This document shows positions 1 to 6,177 of a stretch of 6,177 nt of DNA, piece by piece. Both the position numbers and the translations under genes were made by a program. Location of the stretch: the NCBI GenBank assembly GCA_938023885.1, contig CALJCU010000015.1, forward strand, positions 1 to 6,177, in the 5' to 3' direction. This DNA is from an uncultured Prevotella sp. GTDB taxonomy: Bacteria > Bacteroidota > Bacteroidia > Bacteroidales > Bacteroidaceae. The notes under the pieces are model-generated. The model made no database searches. It worked only from the letters and a program-made list of their open reading frames with translations, and was not told the DNA's origin. How positions within the stretch are numbered: the first letter of the stretch is position 1; the number at the start of each line of letters is the position of its first letter.

Positions 1-2856
1 CTCGTTGATGAGCTGATCGGTTTTTGTTTCGCGGAACGTTGCTTCCGAAACAGGGCATTCAAGTGCGAATGTCCGGAAAAGTTCTAATTTGAAACCTTCG
101 AAATCACCACTGTCTGCTGCCTGTTCGACGAGTGCTGTGGTTGTGTCGTAGAGCGTGTTAATCACGTCGAGGCCGATACGCTCACCCATCAGGGCATGAC
201 GCCGGCGAGTGTAAATCACGCTTCGTTGCGAATTCATCACATCGTCGTATTCGAGCAGACGCTTACGGATACCGAAGTTGTTCTCCTCTACCTTCTTCTG
301 GGCGCGCTCGATGCTTTTGGAGATCATCGGGCTCTCGATGCGCTCGCCGTCCTCGAATCCGAGGCGGTCCATGATATGTGCGATACGCTCGGAACCGAAC
401 TTACGCATGAGCTCATCTTCCAGTGAGACATAGAATACGGATGACCCCGGGTCACCCTGACGTCCTGCACGGCCACGGAGCTGACGGTCCACACGACGGC
501 TCTCGTGACGGGTGGTGCCGATGATGGCAAGACCACCGGCAGCCTTCACTTCCGGTGTCAGTTTGATATCCGTACCACGACCAGCCATGTTTGTGGCGAT
601 CGTCACGGCACCGAGCAGGCGCTCCTCATTGTGGATGAGACTGCCAGCTGTCTTGCCTGCGAGCTCAGGATCTGAGCCTTTCTTATGATCTGTAGCTGCG
701 TTGATCAGAGCCTCCTGATAACGCACGGCTGACGGCTTGTCAGTGAAAGCCTTGCCGTCGGAGGTAATATATACTTGTCCCATGGTGCTCTTACCGGCTT
801 CGGCCACAATCATAGCCTCTTTCTGGTGGAGCTTGGCGTTCAATACATGGTGAGGAATCTTACGCATCGTCAGCATACGCGAGAGCAATTCGGATATTTC
901 GACGGAGGTCGTACCCACGAGGCACGGACGGCCCTGGACACGCATTTCTTCCACTTCCTCAATGACAGCGGCATATTTCTCACGTTGCGTCTTATAGACA
1001 CGGTCGTCAAGGTCCTTACGGATCACGGGACGGTTGGTAGGAATCTCCACGACATCGAGCTTGTAGATGTCCCAGAACTCACCAGCCTCAGTAGAAGCTG
1101 TACCCGTCATACCGGCGAGCTTATGGTACATACGGAAGTAGTTCTGCAGGGTGATGGTAGCGAAGGTCTGAGTAGCAGCCTCCACCTTCACGTGCTCCTT
1201 GGCTTCAATGGCCTGGTGCAGACCATCGCTCCAGCGGCGGCCTTCCATGATACGGCCCGTCTGCTCATCGACGATCTTCACCTCACCGTCCATGACGACA
1301 TACTCATCGTCTTTGTTGAACATTGTGTAAGCCTTCAGCAACTGCTGTAGGGTATGCACGCGGTCGCTCTGTACGGCATAGTGGTTGAGGAGGTCATCCT
1401 TCTTGTCGAGGCGCTCCTGATCGCTCAGTCCTTTCTCGTTCTCCAGGGCGGAGAGCTCTGAGGCAATGTCGGGGAGCACGAAGAGGTTCTTGTCGTGCAC
1501 CTCGTTGGCGAGCCACTCAGCACCTTTGTCCGTGAGGTCCGCGGAGTTCATCTTCTCGTCAACGACGAAATACAACGGCTTCACGGCCTCCGGCATACGG
1601 CGGTTGTTGTTCTCCATGTAGACCTCCTCTGTCTTTTGCATGCCACTTTTGATACCCTCCTCAGAAAGATATTTGATGAGAGCCTTGTTCTTAGGCAGCG
1701 CTTTGAAGGAACGGTAGAGGCTGAGGAATCCTTCGTCGAGGAGCTGCTGGGCCTTATTCTTGTCGGTCTCCTGACGCCCGGCATTGATCTTCTGACGGGC
1801 ATCGGCGAGAAGCTCTGTAGCCTGCTTGCGCTGTACCTCATAGAGTTTCTCCACGAGTGGCTGGTACTCCTCGTACATCTGGTTCTCACCCTTGGGCACG
1901 GGACCGGAGATGATAAGCGGGGTACGGGCATCATCGATAAGCACGGAGTCGACCTCATCAACAATGGCGAAGTTATGACGGCGCTGCACGAGATCATCAG
2001 GAGAGAGTGCCATGTTGTCACGCAGATAGTCGAAGCCGAACTCATTGTTCGTACCGAAAGTGATATCTGCCTGATAGGCCTTGCGGCGCTCGGGGGAGTT
2101 AGGCTGGTGTTTGTCGATACAGTCGACAGACAGTCCGTGGAATTCATAGAGTGGCCCCATCCACTCGGAGTCACGCTTGGCGAGGTAGTCGTTGACCGTC
2201 ACCATGTGCACACCGTTGCCTGTGAGGGCGTTGAGGAACACAGGGAGCGTAGCCACGAGGGTCTTACCCTCACCGGTAGCCATCTCTGCGATCTTACCCT
2301 GATGAAGTGCGATCCCACCGAAGAGCTGTACGTCGTAGTGCACCATGTCCCAGTGGATCTTGTTGCCACCGGCAGTCCACTCATTGTGATAGATAGCTTT
2401 GTCACCGTCAATGGTGATGAAGTCGTTCTTCGGATCAGCAGCGAGCTCGCGGTCGAAATCGGTAGCTGTCACCACGGTATCAGCGTCTTGAGCGAAGCGG
2501 CGGGCGGTGTCCTTGACAATGGCGAAGGCCACGGGCATGATGTCGCTGAGGGCTTTCTCCAGGGCGTCGAGCATCTCTTTGTCCTGCTTGTCTATTTCGT
2601 TGAAGATCGGCTCACGCTCGTCGATAGGCGTGTCCTCAATCTTGGCGCGGAGCTCAGCGATCTTGTCCTGATAGGGCTTGGCAGCGTCCTGCACGTATTT
2701 CTGTATCTCCTTGCTCTTGGCACGGAGCTCGTCGTTGGACAGCTTCTCGATATCAGGGTAGGCCTCTTTCACTTTCTCCACGAGGGGTTGGATAAGGCGC
2801 ATGTCGCGCTTCGACTTATCTCCGAAGATGGATTTCAAAAACTTGGTGAAGTTCAT
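1..2856 (-). CDS. secA: Preprotein translocase ATPase SecA (partial, C-terminus outside the window)
   Basis: SecA is the cytosolic motor ATPase that pushes unfolded preproteins through the SecYEG channel. The reading frame is open from the ATG at 2856 to the left edge: 952 codons, beginning MNFTKFLKSIFGDKSKR. Visible motifs are Walker A MATGEGKT (residues 192-199), Walker B VDEVDS (299-304), GRIMEGRRWSDGLHQ (534-548), MTGTA (583-587), AGRGTDI (758-764) and GRAGRQGDPGSS (795-806), in the order expected for NBD1, the preprotein cross-linking insertion, NBD2 and the start of the helical scaffold. Compared with E. coli SecA (about 900 aa) there are extra segments near residues 55-95, 124-170 and about 335-420, as is usual for Bacteroidota SecA, which is roughly 1100 aa. 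The missing part should be the end of the scaffold/wing domains and the C-terminal tail. The gene has its own candidate promoter and is separated by 196 bp from the gene upstream. Identity is certain from the motifs. Confidence 0.98.
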   Translation of the reverse strand, partial: MNFTKFLKSIFGDKSKRDMRLIQPLVEKVKEAYPDIEKLSNDELRAKSKEIQKYVQDAAKPYQDKIAELRAKIEDTPIDEREPIFNEIDKQDKEMLDALEKALSDIMPVAFAIVKDTARRFAQDADTVVTATDFDRELAADPKNDFITIDGDKAIYHNEWTAGGNKIHWDMVHYDVQLFGGIALHQGKIAEMATGEGKTLVATLPVFLNALTGNGVHMVTVNDYLAKRDSEWMGPLYEFHGLSVDCIDKHQPNSPERRKAYQADITFGTNNEFGFDYLRDNMALSPDDLVQRRHNFAIVDEVDSVLIDDARTPLIISGPVPKGENQMYEEYQPLVEKLYEVQRKQATELLADARQKINAGRQETDKNKAQQLLDEGFLSLYRSFKALPKNKALIKYLSEEGIKSGMQKTEEVYMENNNRRMPEAVKPLYFVVDEKMNSADLTDKGAEWLANEVHDKNLFVLPDIASELSALENEKGLSDQERLDKKDDLLNHYAVQSDRVHTLQQLLKAYTMFNKDDEYVVMDGEVKIVDEQTGRIMEGRRWSDGLHQAIEAKEHVKVEAATQTFATITLQNYFRMYHKLAGMTGTASTEAGEFWDIYKLDVVEIPTNRPVIRKDLDDRVYKTQREKYAAVIEEVEEMRVQGRPCLVGTTSVEISELLSRMLTMRKIPHHVLNAKLHQKEAMIVAEAGKSTMGQVYITSDGKAFTDKPSAVRYQEALINAATDHKKGSDPELAGKTAGSLIHNEERLLGAVTIATNMAGRGTDIKLTPEVKAAGGLAIIGTTRHESRRVDRQLRGRAGRQGDPGSSVFYVSLEDELMRKFGSERIAHIMDRLGFEDGERIESPMISKSIERAQKKVEENNFGIRKRLLEYDDVMNSQRSVIYTRRRHALMGERIGLDVINTLYDTTTALVEQAADSGDFEGFKLELFRTFALECPVSEATFRETKTDQLINE

Positions 2857-2885
2857 ATCTTGTGTTATTTTTTTCTATTTGGATG

Positions 2886-2893
2886 CAAAATTA
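2886..2893 (-). promoter_or_regulatory. Candidate Bacteroidota -7 element for secA
   Basis: On the minus strand this reads TAATTTTG, an exact match to the Bacteroidota -7 consensus TAnnTTTG, and it is followed by CATCC. Transcription starting a few bases downstream (near 2880) would give a leader of roughly 24 nt before the secA ATG. No clear TTTG/TTG element is visible at the expected -33 spacing (near 2913-2918), so the promoter is inferred from the -7 match and its position alone. Confidence 0.5.
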
Positions 2894-2913
2894 ATAAAAC
2901 TATTTGGTATTCA

Positions 2914-2936
2914 GCCTTTTTAAGACTGAAAAAAGC
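2914..2936 (-). other. Small hairpin between the phosphatase-like gene and secA
   Basis: Read on the minus strand, GCTTTTTT and AAAAAGGC can pair as an 8-bp stem (one G-U pair) around a 7-nt loop, CAGTCTT. It lies downstream of the 3053-4453 gene and just upstream of the secA -7 element. It could slow or end transcription from the upstream operon, but no U-run follows it directly, so calling it an intrinsic terminator is weakly supported. It also covers the place where a secA -33 element would sit. Confidence 0.25.
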
Positions 2937-2976
2937 AATGTTTTCTTCCTTGTTCTGCCCTTGAGAGTCAACTGAA

Positions 2977-3042
2977 GTTTAATAGTTTTACGATTGCGGT
3001 TGAATCGTACCGCGATTTCAGTTGAATCTCATTTCGATTTCA
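2977..3042. repeat. Three-unit 22-bp imperfect tandem repeat
   Basis: Three consecutive 22-bp units sit at 2977-2998, 2999-3020 and 3021-3042. Units two and three both begin GTTGAATC and end CGATTTCA, and agree at 17 of 22 positions. The first unit is more diverged (GTTTAAT...CGATTGC; 14 of 22 to either neighbour). The block starts 11 bp from the stop codon of the phosphatase-like gene and fills much of the 196-bp spacer before secA. TTGAGAG occurs on both sides, at 2961-2967 and 3044-3050. The third unit's boundary also forms part of a 9-bp inverted repeat: TCAACTGAA at 2968-2976 against TTCAGTTGA at 3017-3025. The period is not a multiple of three and the block is outside any gene. Function is unknown. 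Confidence 0.8.
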
Positions 3043-3052
3043 TTTGAGAGGG

Positions 3053-4453
3053 TTAGAACAGGGGAGCCGCCGTACATGCGTTTGGTGCACGGATACGGAT
3101 GGTCTTGGCGATTGTCGGCGCAATGCGGTCGACAGTGACGGGAGCAGACACGCGCTCATGCCTGATGCCTGCTCCAAAGAAAATGATAGGAAAGGGGACA
3201 ACGCCGGCACGGCTTATCGATGTCTGCTGCGTGTTCTCGTTGAGCAGGCGCCATCCCGGAGCGACGTTGATGATGATGTCTCCGCTGAGGATAGGATTGT
3301 AGCCTAAGCGAATCTTTTGAATATCATTGTTGCCCGACTGCAATCGTTCACTCGTATAGACATCGGCCACACCTGCGCTCTGCATAAGAAACTCCTGTGA
3401 GCGGGTGAGCAGTTCCGGCATCGAGATACGCTTCTGCTCAATGAGTCGGTGGTCGAGATAGATCTCGTTGCCATACGCCTGTTCCACGTATCTCCCTGAA
3501 CCATAGATTGCTCCGAGATACATGTTCAGCAGTGTCGCCGTGCGGTTGATATAGAACGTGCCGGTGGGGATGCGGTATTTGGAGAGGTTTGTGGGCTTCT
3601 CCTCATCATATCCCGTGGAGGTGACGACGAACATCACCTGCTGCAAGCCTATGCGCTTCTCGATGGTGTTGACGAGGCGGCCGAGAGTGTAGTCGAGCTG
3701 CTGATAGACTCCTTCCATCTCCTCCTGCCAGTTGTGGCCGTCGTCTTTCGTGGCTGAGAGTGTGATATTGAGGATATCGGGGACTTCGTCCCTGCCTAAG
3801 TCCGTCGCCGACATCGCCGCGAGTGCCATGTCCACGACATTGTCGTTGTCCTGATGGTTTTTCTGCTTCTGATATTGAGCTCCGAAACCGTCGTTGTAGT
3901 TCTTGACCCACTTTGGGAGTGATTCCTGATAATAATCGGATGTCGTCCACAGCCCATCCTTGTCGAGCCAGTAGCAGCCGTCTGCGGCGTGTCCTGCAAG
4001 GAGAATCGCCGCCTTGCTGTCGACGGCAAACGAATAGACGATTGCCTTGCCGTTGGAGCTCACTTTCAGCTCGTCGCCGATGGTGCTTGTGCGGATCTTG
4101 TCAGCCGAATACGAACCATTACCGTCATCGACACTGCCCACGGGTTGCAGCGACTTGCGGTCGAGCCATGCGTTGCCGATGATACCATTGTAGAACGGTG
4201 TCGTACCCGTGGAGATCGTTGCTGTCGCCGACGACGCATCGACGGGGGAGAAAGGGTAGGTGGCACCGTCGTAGACGAGCCCCTCATCGAGCAGTCGTCT
4301 GAAACCGTAACGGGAATAGAAGTTGCCGAACGCATCGACATAGTCGGAGCGAAGCCGGTCTATCGTGACGTTGACAACGAGACGTGGCGTGGGCTCGTAA
4401 GCCTGCATCTCTGCTGTCGTCAGTGCTGCTACTAAAAGAGCTAAATACCGCAT
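3053..4453 (-). CDS. Secreted alkaline phosphatase superfamily protein (PafA-like), predicted pseudoenzyme
   Basis: This 466-aa protein begins with a short Sec signal peptide (hydrophobic core about 3-12, likely cleavage after MQA at 18), so it should act in the periplasm. Its fold resembles the type I phosphodiesterase/PafA branch of the alkaline phosphatase superfamily: NVTIDRLRSDY (28-38), STGTTPFYNGIIGNAWLD (81-98), ILLAGHAADGCYWLD (150-164), GHNW (239-242), RIPTGTFYI (294-302), PIIFFGAGI (422-430) and a closing VDRIAPTIAKTI (441-452). By manual alignment to PafA recalled from memory, Asp32, Asn94 and His240 are kept. The nucleophile Thr is Ala73, the first ligand of the DxxxH pair is Lys236, the Asp-His pair is Thr280-Gly281, and the last metal-binding His is absent. 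Two zinc sites therefore seem lost, and hydrolase activity is unlikely. The frame is intact. The ATG overlaps the stop codon of the upstream lnb-like gene (TAATG), indicating translational coupling. Family assignment is secure; the true function is unknown. Confidence 0.88.
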   Translation of the reverse strand: MRYLALLVAALTTAEMQAYEPTPRLVVNVTIDRLRSDYVDAFGNFYSRYGFRRLLDEGLVYDGATYPFSPVDASSATATISTGTTPFYNGIIGNAWLDRKSLQPVGSVDDGNGSYSADKIRTSTIGDELKVSSNGKAIVYSFAVDSKAAILLAGHAADGCYWLDKDGLWTTSDYYQESLPKWVKNYNDGFGAQYQKQKNHQDNDNVVDMALAAMSATDLGRDEVPDILNITLSATKDDGHNWQEEMEGVYQQLDYTLGRLVNTIEKRIGLQQVMFVVTSTGYDEEKPTNLSKYRIPTGTFYINRTATLLNMYLGAIYGSGRYVEQAYGNEIYLDHRLIEQKRISMPELLTRSQEFLMQSAGVADVYTSERLQSGNNDIQKIRLGYNPILSGDIIINVAPGWRLLNENTQQTSISRAGVVPFPIIFFGAGIRHERVSAPVTVDRIAPTIAKTIRIRAPNACTAAPLF

Positions 4454-5700
4454 TATTTCTTATTTCCCTTCCCGATAATATGAGATCCTGCGATCTGTGT
4501 ATCCTGTTTCAATACACGCCGGTTGATGATACATCTCACCAACAAAGTGCATGCCATAAGCCACATTCCTTCCGCATATTTTTGCAAGAAGAGTCCACAG
4601 ACAAAGAAAAGAAGGAGACATACGAAAAGAATTTTCCAATAATAATGGAACTGATGCTTGTATTCTCTGCGGCTCACCCCAAACACGAAGAAGATGGATA
4701 ACGGGTTGAGCAACAGTATCTGCAGGTTCACTCTCACCGTAGGATGTTCGGAGAAGATCATCAGAAAAAGCACGATGCCGGCGAGGCCTGAGAGCGTGAG
4801 CAGCAAGGTGTCATACGGCCAGAAAATCTTCTTCTGCCTATATTCGAAGCAAGCGATGATGAGTGTTAATACAAAGATAACCGCGAACCACACTGTCGGA
4901 GTGACAGTGGTCCAGAAGCCGGACCCCTCTTCTGCGTTGTTCGGTACCAGAGGGTACATCGTTGCCTCCACGAGTTTGTGCGTGCGTCCTGAGGGCTCCA
5001 CGACGACAGCGCTTGCGAAGTCTTTCCGCAGTGAGTCGGGGAGGAACTGCTGCTGCACGTAGTCTGTCTTGCGGTCAGCCCCAACACCAAGGAGCAGGTC
5101 ACAGCCGAACGCCATCCAACGGTGCTCATGATTCCACTGATGGATCATCTCACGGTAGGACGACGTGACATTGGAATTAATCTTGTATCTTACTTTCCCA
5201 TTGAGGTGTTTCACGAGAATATCGCGGGCGCGTGTTGTGCAGTTGTCGTAGAAATAATTGTAGTGATAGGTTCGTACGCTCGGGTCGTAGTTGGCCTGGA
5301 TAGCTTCGGCGATGGCGAGCTTCTCCTTGCGAGAGAGATTCAGACGCTGCTCGATGATGCCACGTCCCTCCTCGCCATAGTCGGTTAGGAACATATCATA
5401 ATCCTCAATGCCCATCTGATAATCGGTGAGGCCAAAGACGAAGTGCAGAATAAAATATTTCTGACTGAGGTTGAAGAGGCCATAGTTGATGGCGTAGTCG
5501 GCATGATGCAACCGGTCTTCAAAACGGATGGCGGTGTGGCCGTAGAGGCTCCATATCTCATGACCGGCAGAGCATGTGAGCAAACTTATGTTGACGCTGT
5601 CCATCTGTTCCAGGGGTGTCTCCGGCCCCACAGCATCAGCCTTCGGGAGCAGGGAAACAAGCATCAGAACGAGGAGTGCAGCTTGCTTAAAATATCTCAT
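4453..5700 (-). CDS. lnb: Lipoprotein N-acyltransferase Lnb-like protein (DUF4105 periplasmic domain plus five TM helices)
   Basis: The predicted product is 415 aa and matches the Lnb family of Bacteroides, which does the job of Lnt: adding the third acyl chain to the N-terminal cysteine of lipoproteins in the inner membrane. A signal sequence (residues 1-23, ending PKADA) is followed by a periplasmic DUF4105 domain with CSAGHEIWSLYGHTAIRF starting at Cys43 and including His55, and DNCTTR (152-157) with Cys154. The conserved His55 and Cys154 are the likely catalytic pair, as in papain-like enzymes. Five hydrophobic helices follow, near 268-285, 298-316, 323-342, 354-372 and 377-392, then a basic tail ending GKGNKK. 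I chose the ATG at 5700 over an in-frame GTG at 5712. The ATG gives a standard signal peptide (MRYFKQAALL), and the GTG falls at or before the likely transcription start. It is the first gene of a two-gene operon. The fold and family call is strong; acyltransferase activity is inferred from the family. Confidence 0.88.
   Translation of the reverse strand: MRYFKQAALLVLMLVSLLPKADAVGPETPLEQMDSVNISLLTCSAGHEIWSLYGHTAIRFEDRLHHADYAINYGLFNLSQKYFILHFVFGLTDYQMGIEDYDMFLTDYGEEGRGIIEQRLNLSRKEKLAIAEAIQANYDPSVRTYHYNYFYDNCTTRARDILVKHLNGKVRYKINSNVTSSYREMIHQWNHEHRWMAFGCDLLLGVGADRKTDYVQQQFLPDSLRKDFASAVVVEPSGRTHKLVEATMYPLVPNNAEEGSGFWTTVTPTVWFAVIFVLTLIIACFEYRQKKIFWPYDTLLLTLSGLAGIVLFLMIFSEHPTVRVNLQILLLNPLSIFFVFGVSRREYKHQFHYYWKILFVCLLLFFVCGLFLQKYAEGMWLMACTLLVRCIINRRVLKQDTQIAGSHIIGKGNKK
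4464..4473 (-). promoter_or_regulatory. Purine-rich ribosome binding site for the phosphatase-like gene
   Basis: On the minus strand GGGAAGGGAA lies inside the last codons of the lnb-like gene, ending 10 bases before the ATG at 4453. It is the strongest Shine-Dalgarno-like stretch seen in the window and supports the chosen start, where stop and start overlap in TAATG. Bacteroidota generally rely little on such sites, so it may help reinitiation by ribosomes finishing the upstream gene. Confidence 0.5.
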
Positions 5701-5716
5701 ATTAAATTCCACAGTG

Positions 5717-5724
5717 CAAAAATA
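5717..5724 (-). promoter_or_regulatory. Candidate -7 element for the lnb-phosphatase operon
   Basis: The minus strand reads TATTTTTG here, an exact TAnnTTTG match, followed by CACTG. Transcription would begin near 5711, giving a short leader of about ten bases before the ATG at 5700. A recognisable -33 TTTG is missing. The GGAA at about 5707-5710 is the only weak ribosome-binding-like sequence in this leader. Confidence 0.5.
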
Positions 5725-5769
5725 CCTTATTATTTCGACTTATCGTGCGTTTATCTTATTTTTTTTCAA

Positions 5770-5777
5770 TACTTTTG
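5770..5777 (+). promoter_or_regulatory. Candidate -7 element for the outer-membrane protein gene
   Basis: TACTTTTG matches the TAnnTTTG consensus exactly and is followed by CAC. A start near 5783 would leave an AT-rich leader of about 52 nt before the TTG at 5836. No clear -33 TTTG is seen at the expected distance. Confidence 0.5.
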
Positions 5778-5835
5778 CACTTGATTTTTATATCCGAGAT
5801 ATTATAGTATTATTATCATTAAAAGAACGAACGCA

Positions 5836-6177
5836 TTGAAGACAAGAAACGTTATAGCGGGAAAAATACTTGCGGGCTTTCTGCTGCTTGCCTCTGCCCG
5901 GGCGGTGATGGCTCAGAGTGGCACCAACTCGCCCTACAGTCAGTTTGGCTTGGGTCAGCTCTCAGGGCAGTCGTCGGGTTTCAACCGGGGTATGGACGGC
6001 TTGGCGCTTGGCTTCCATGAGCATAACCAGATCAACTATCTCGACCCTGCCTCCTACGCATCCCTCGACAGCCTGTCGTTTATCTTCGACATCGGTGTGT
6101 CGGGTCAGGTCACAAACTTCAAGGAGAGCGGGGTGAAGAAGAACGCGAAGAACGCTGACTTCGAGTATATCGTTGCC
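5836..6177 (+). CDS. Putative outer-membrane beta-barrel protein (partial, N-terminal 114 residues)
   Basis: The frame is open to the right edge. Translation from the TTG at 5836 gives MKTRNVIAGKILAGFLLLAS and a clean Sec signal peptide, with likely cleavage at AVMA|QS after residue 26. No in-frame ATG or GTG lies upstream before the stop at 5782. Starting at the next ATG (residue 25) would remove the signal peptide, so a TTG start is the best reading. The mature N-terminus, SGTNSPYSQFGLG (28-40) followed by GFNRGMDGLALGF (48-60), NYLDPASYASLDSLSFIFD (67-85) and GVSGQVTNF (87-95), matches a family of Bacteroidota outer-membrane proteins of unknown function, annotated as putative outer-membrane or FadL/OmpP1-like barrels. 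The alternating hydrophobic pattern fits strands. It is transcribed divergently from the lnb operon. Substrate and role cannot be read from this fragment. Confidence 0.82.
   Translation, partial: MKTRNVIAGKILAGFLLLASARAVMAQSGTNSPYSQFGLGQLSGQSSGFNRGMDGLALGFHEHNQINYLDPASYASLDSLSFIFDIGVSGQVTNFKESGVKKNAKNADFEYIVA

Larger units (their letters stand above)
5714..5780. repeat. Inverted repeat carrying the two divergent -7 elements
   Basis: GTGCAAAAATA at 5714-5724 and TACTTTTGCAC at 5770-5780 are inverted copies matching at 10 of 11 positions, separated by 45 bp. Each arm contains one of the opposing TAnnTTTG elements plus the adjoining CAC. With the usual 19-21 bp spacer, the -33 regions of both promoters would fall on the same few bases near 5744-5750, so the two promoters appear to overlap. 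The symmetry may simply be two promoters of similar sequence, or it may be a regulator site. Confidence 0.45.

Noticed and set aside
775..1350. A 191-codon open frame on the plus strand
   Set aside because: Same in-register antisense shadow of secA; no recognisable domain or start signal.
1495..2964. A 489-codon open frame on the plus strand opposite secA
   Set aside because: It is codon-for-codon in register with secA, so its lack of stops only reflects that secA rarely uses TTA, CTA and TCA codons there. Its product is an unrecognisable Leu/Val/His-rich sequence, and secA on the other strand is beyond doubt.
2996..3013. GCGGT/ACCGC hairpin as an intrinsic terminator for the lnb operon
   Set aside because: The stem is only five base pairs and no T-run follows on the minus strand.
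2977..3042. CRISPR array
   Set aside because: The 22-bp units are directly adjacent with no unique spacers, are imperfect, and there are no cas genes in the window.
3989..4435. A 148-codon open frame on the plus strand opposite the phosphatase-like gene
   Set aside because: In register with the real gene on the minus strand, rich in Arg/Cys, no family resemblance.
5701..5712. GTG at 5712 as the start of the lnb-like gene
   Set aside because: It adds only MEFN before a normal signal peptide and lies at or upstream of the likely transcription start set by the -7 element at 5717-5724; the ATG at 5700 is better.
5576..5839. Small plus-strand open frame ending KERTH just at the TTG of the outer-membrane protein gene
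   Set aside because: Most of it is antisense to lnb and the rest is AT-rich intergenic sequence; the stop-start overlap with the TTG appears accidental.

Overview
The window looks like a chromosomal segment of a member of the Bacteroidota, probably a Bacteroidaceae/Prevotellaceae-type organism. Three things point there. SecA carries the long insertions seen in that phylum. Upstream regions contain TAnnTTTG-type -7 elements, the Bacteroidota promoter signature. The gene content (SecA, a 5-TM DUF4105/Lnb protein, a PafA-like periplasmic protein, and an outer-membrane protein with an NSPYSQFGLG start) is characteristic of the group. Coding DNA is moderately GC-rich, and the two intergenic regions around 2857-3052 and 5701-5835 are strikingly AT-rich.

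Layout from left to right. Positions 1-2856 (minus strand) hold the first 952 codons of secA, whose 3' end lies outside the window. Positions 2857-3052 are a gene-free spacer with a candidate secA promoter, a small hairpin and a 22-bp tandem repeat of three units. Positions 3053-4453 (minus) encode a secreted protein of the alkaline phosphatase superfamily that has lost most catalytic residues. Positions 4453-5700 (minus) encode a DUF4105 protein with a periplasmic domain and five transmembrane helices, matching the Bacteroides lipoprotein N-acyltransferase Lnb. Positions 5701-5835 are a divergent promoter region. From 5836 to the right edge (plus) runs the start of an outer-membrane protein gene with a TTG start.

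The lnb-like gene and the phosphatase-like gene overlap by one base (TAATG) and are almost certainly one translationally coupled operon, transcribed toward secA in the same direction. The functional theme is envelope biogenesis: SecA drives preproteins across the inner membrane, Lnb finishes lipoproteins by N-acylation, and the divergent gene encodes an outer-membrane protein. The most interesting element is the apparently catalytically dead phosphatase coupled to lnb. It is intact and looks selected for, so a binding, scaffolding or accessory role in lipoprotein maturation is a reasonable hypothesis, though not one the sequence proves.
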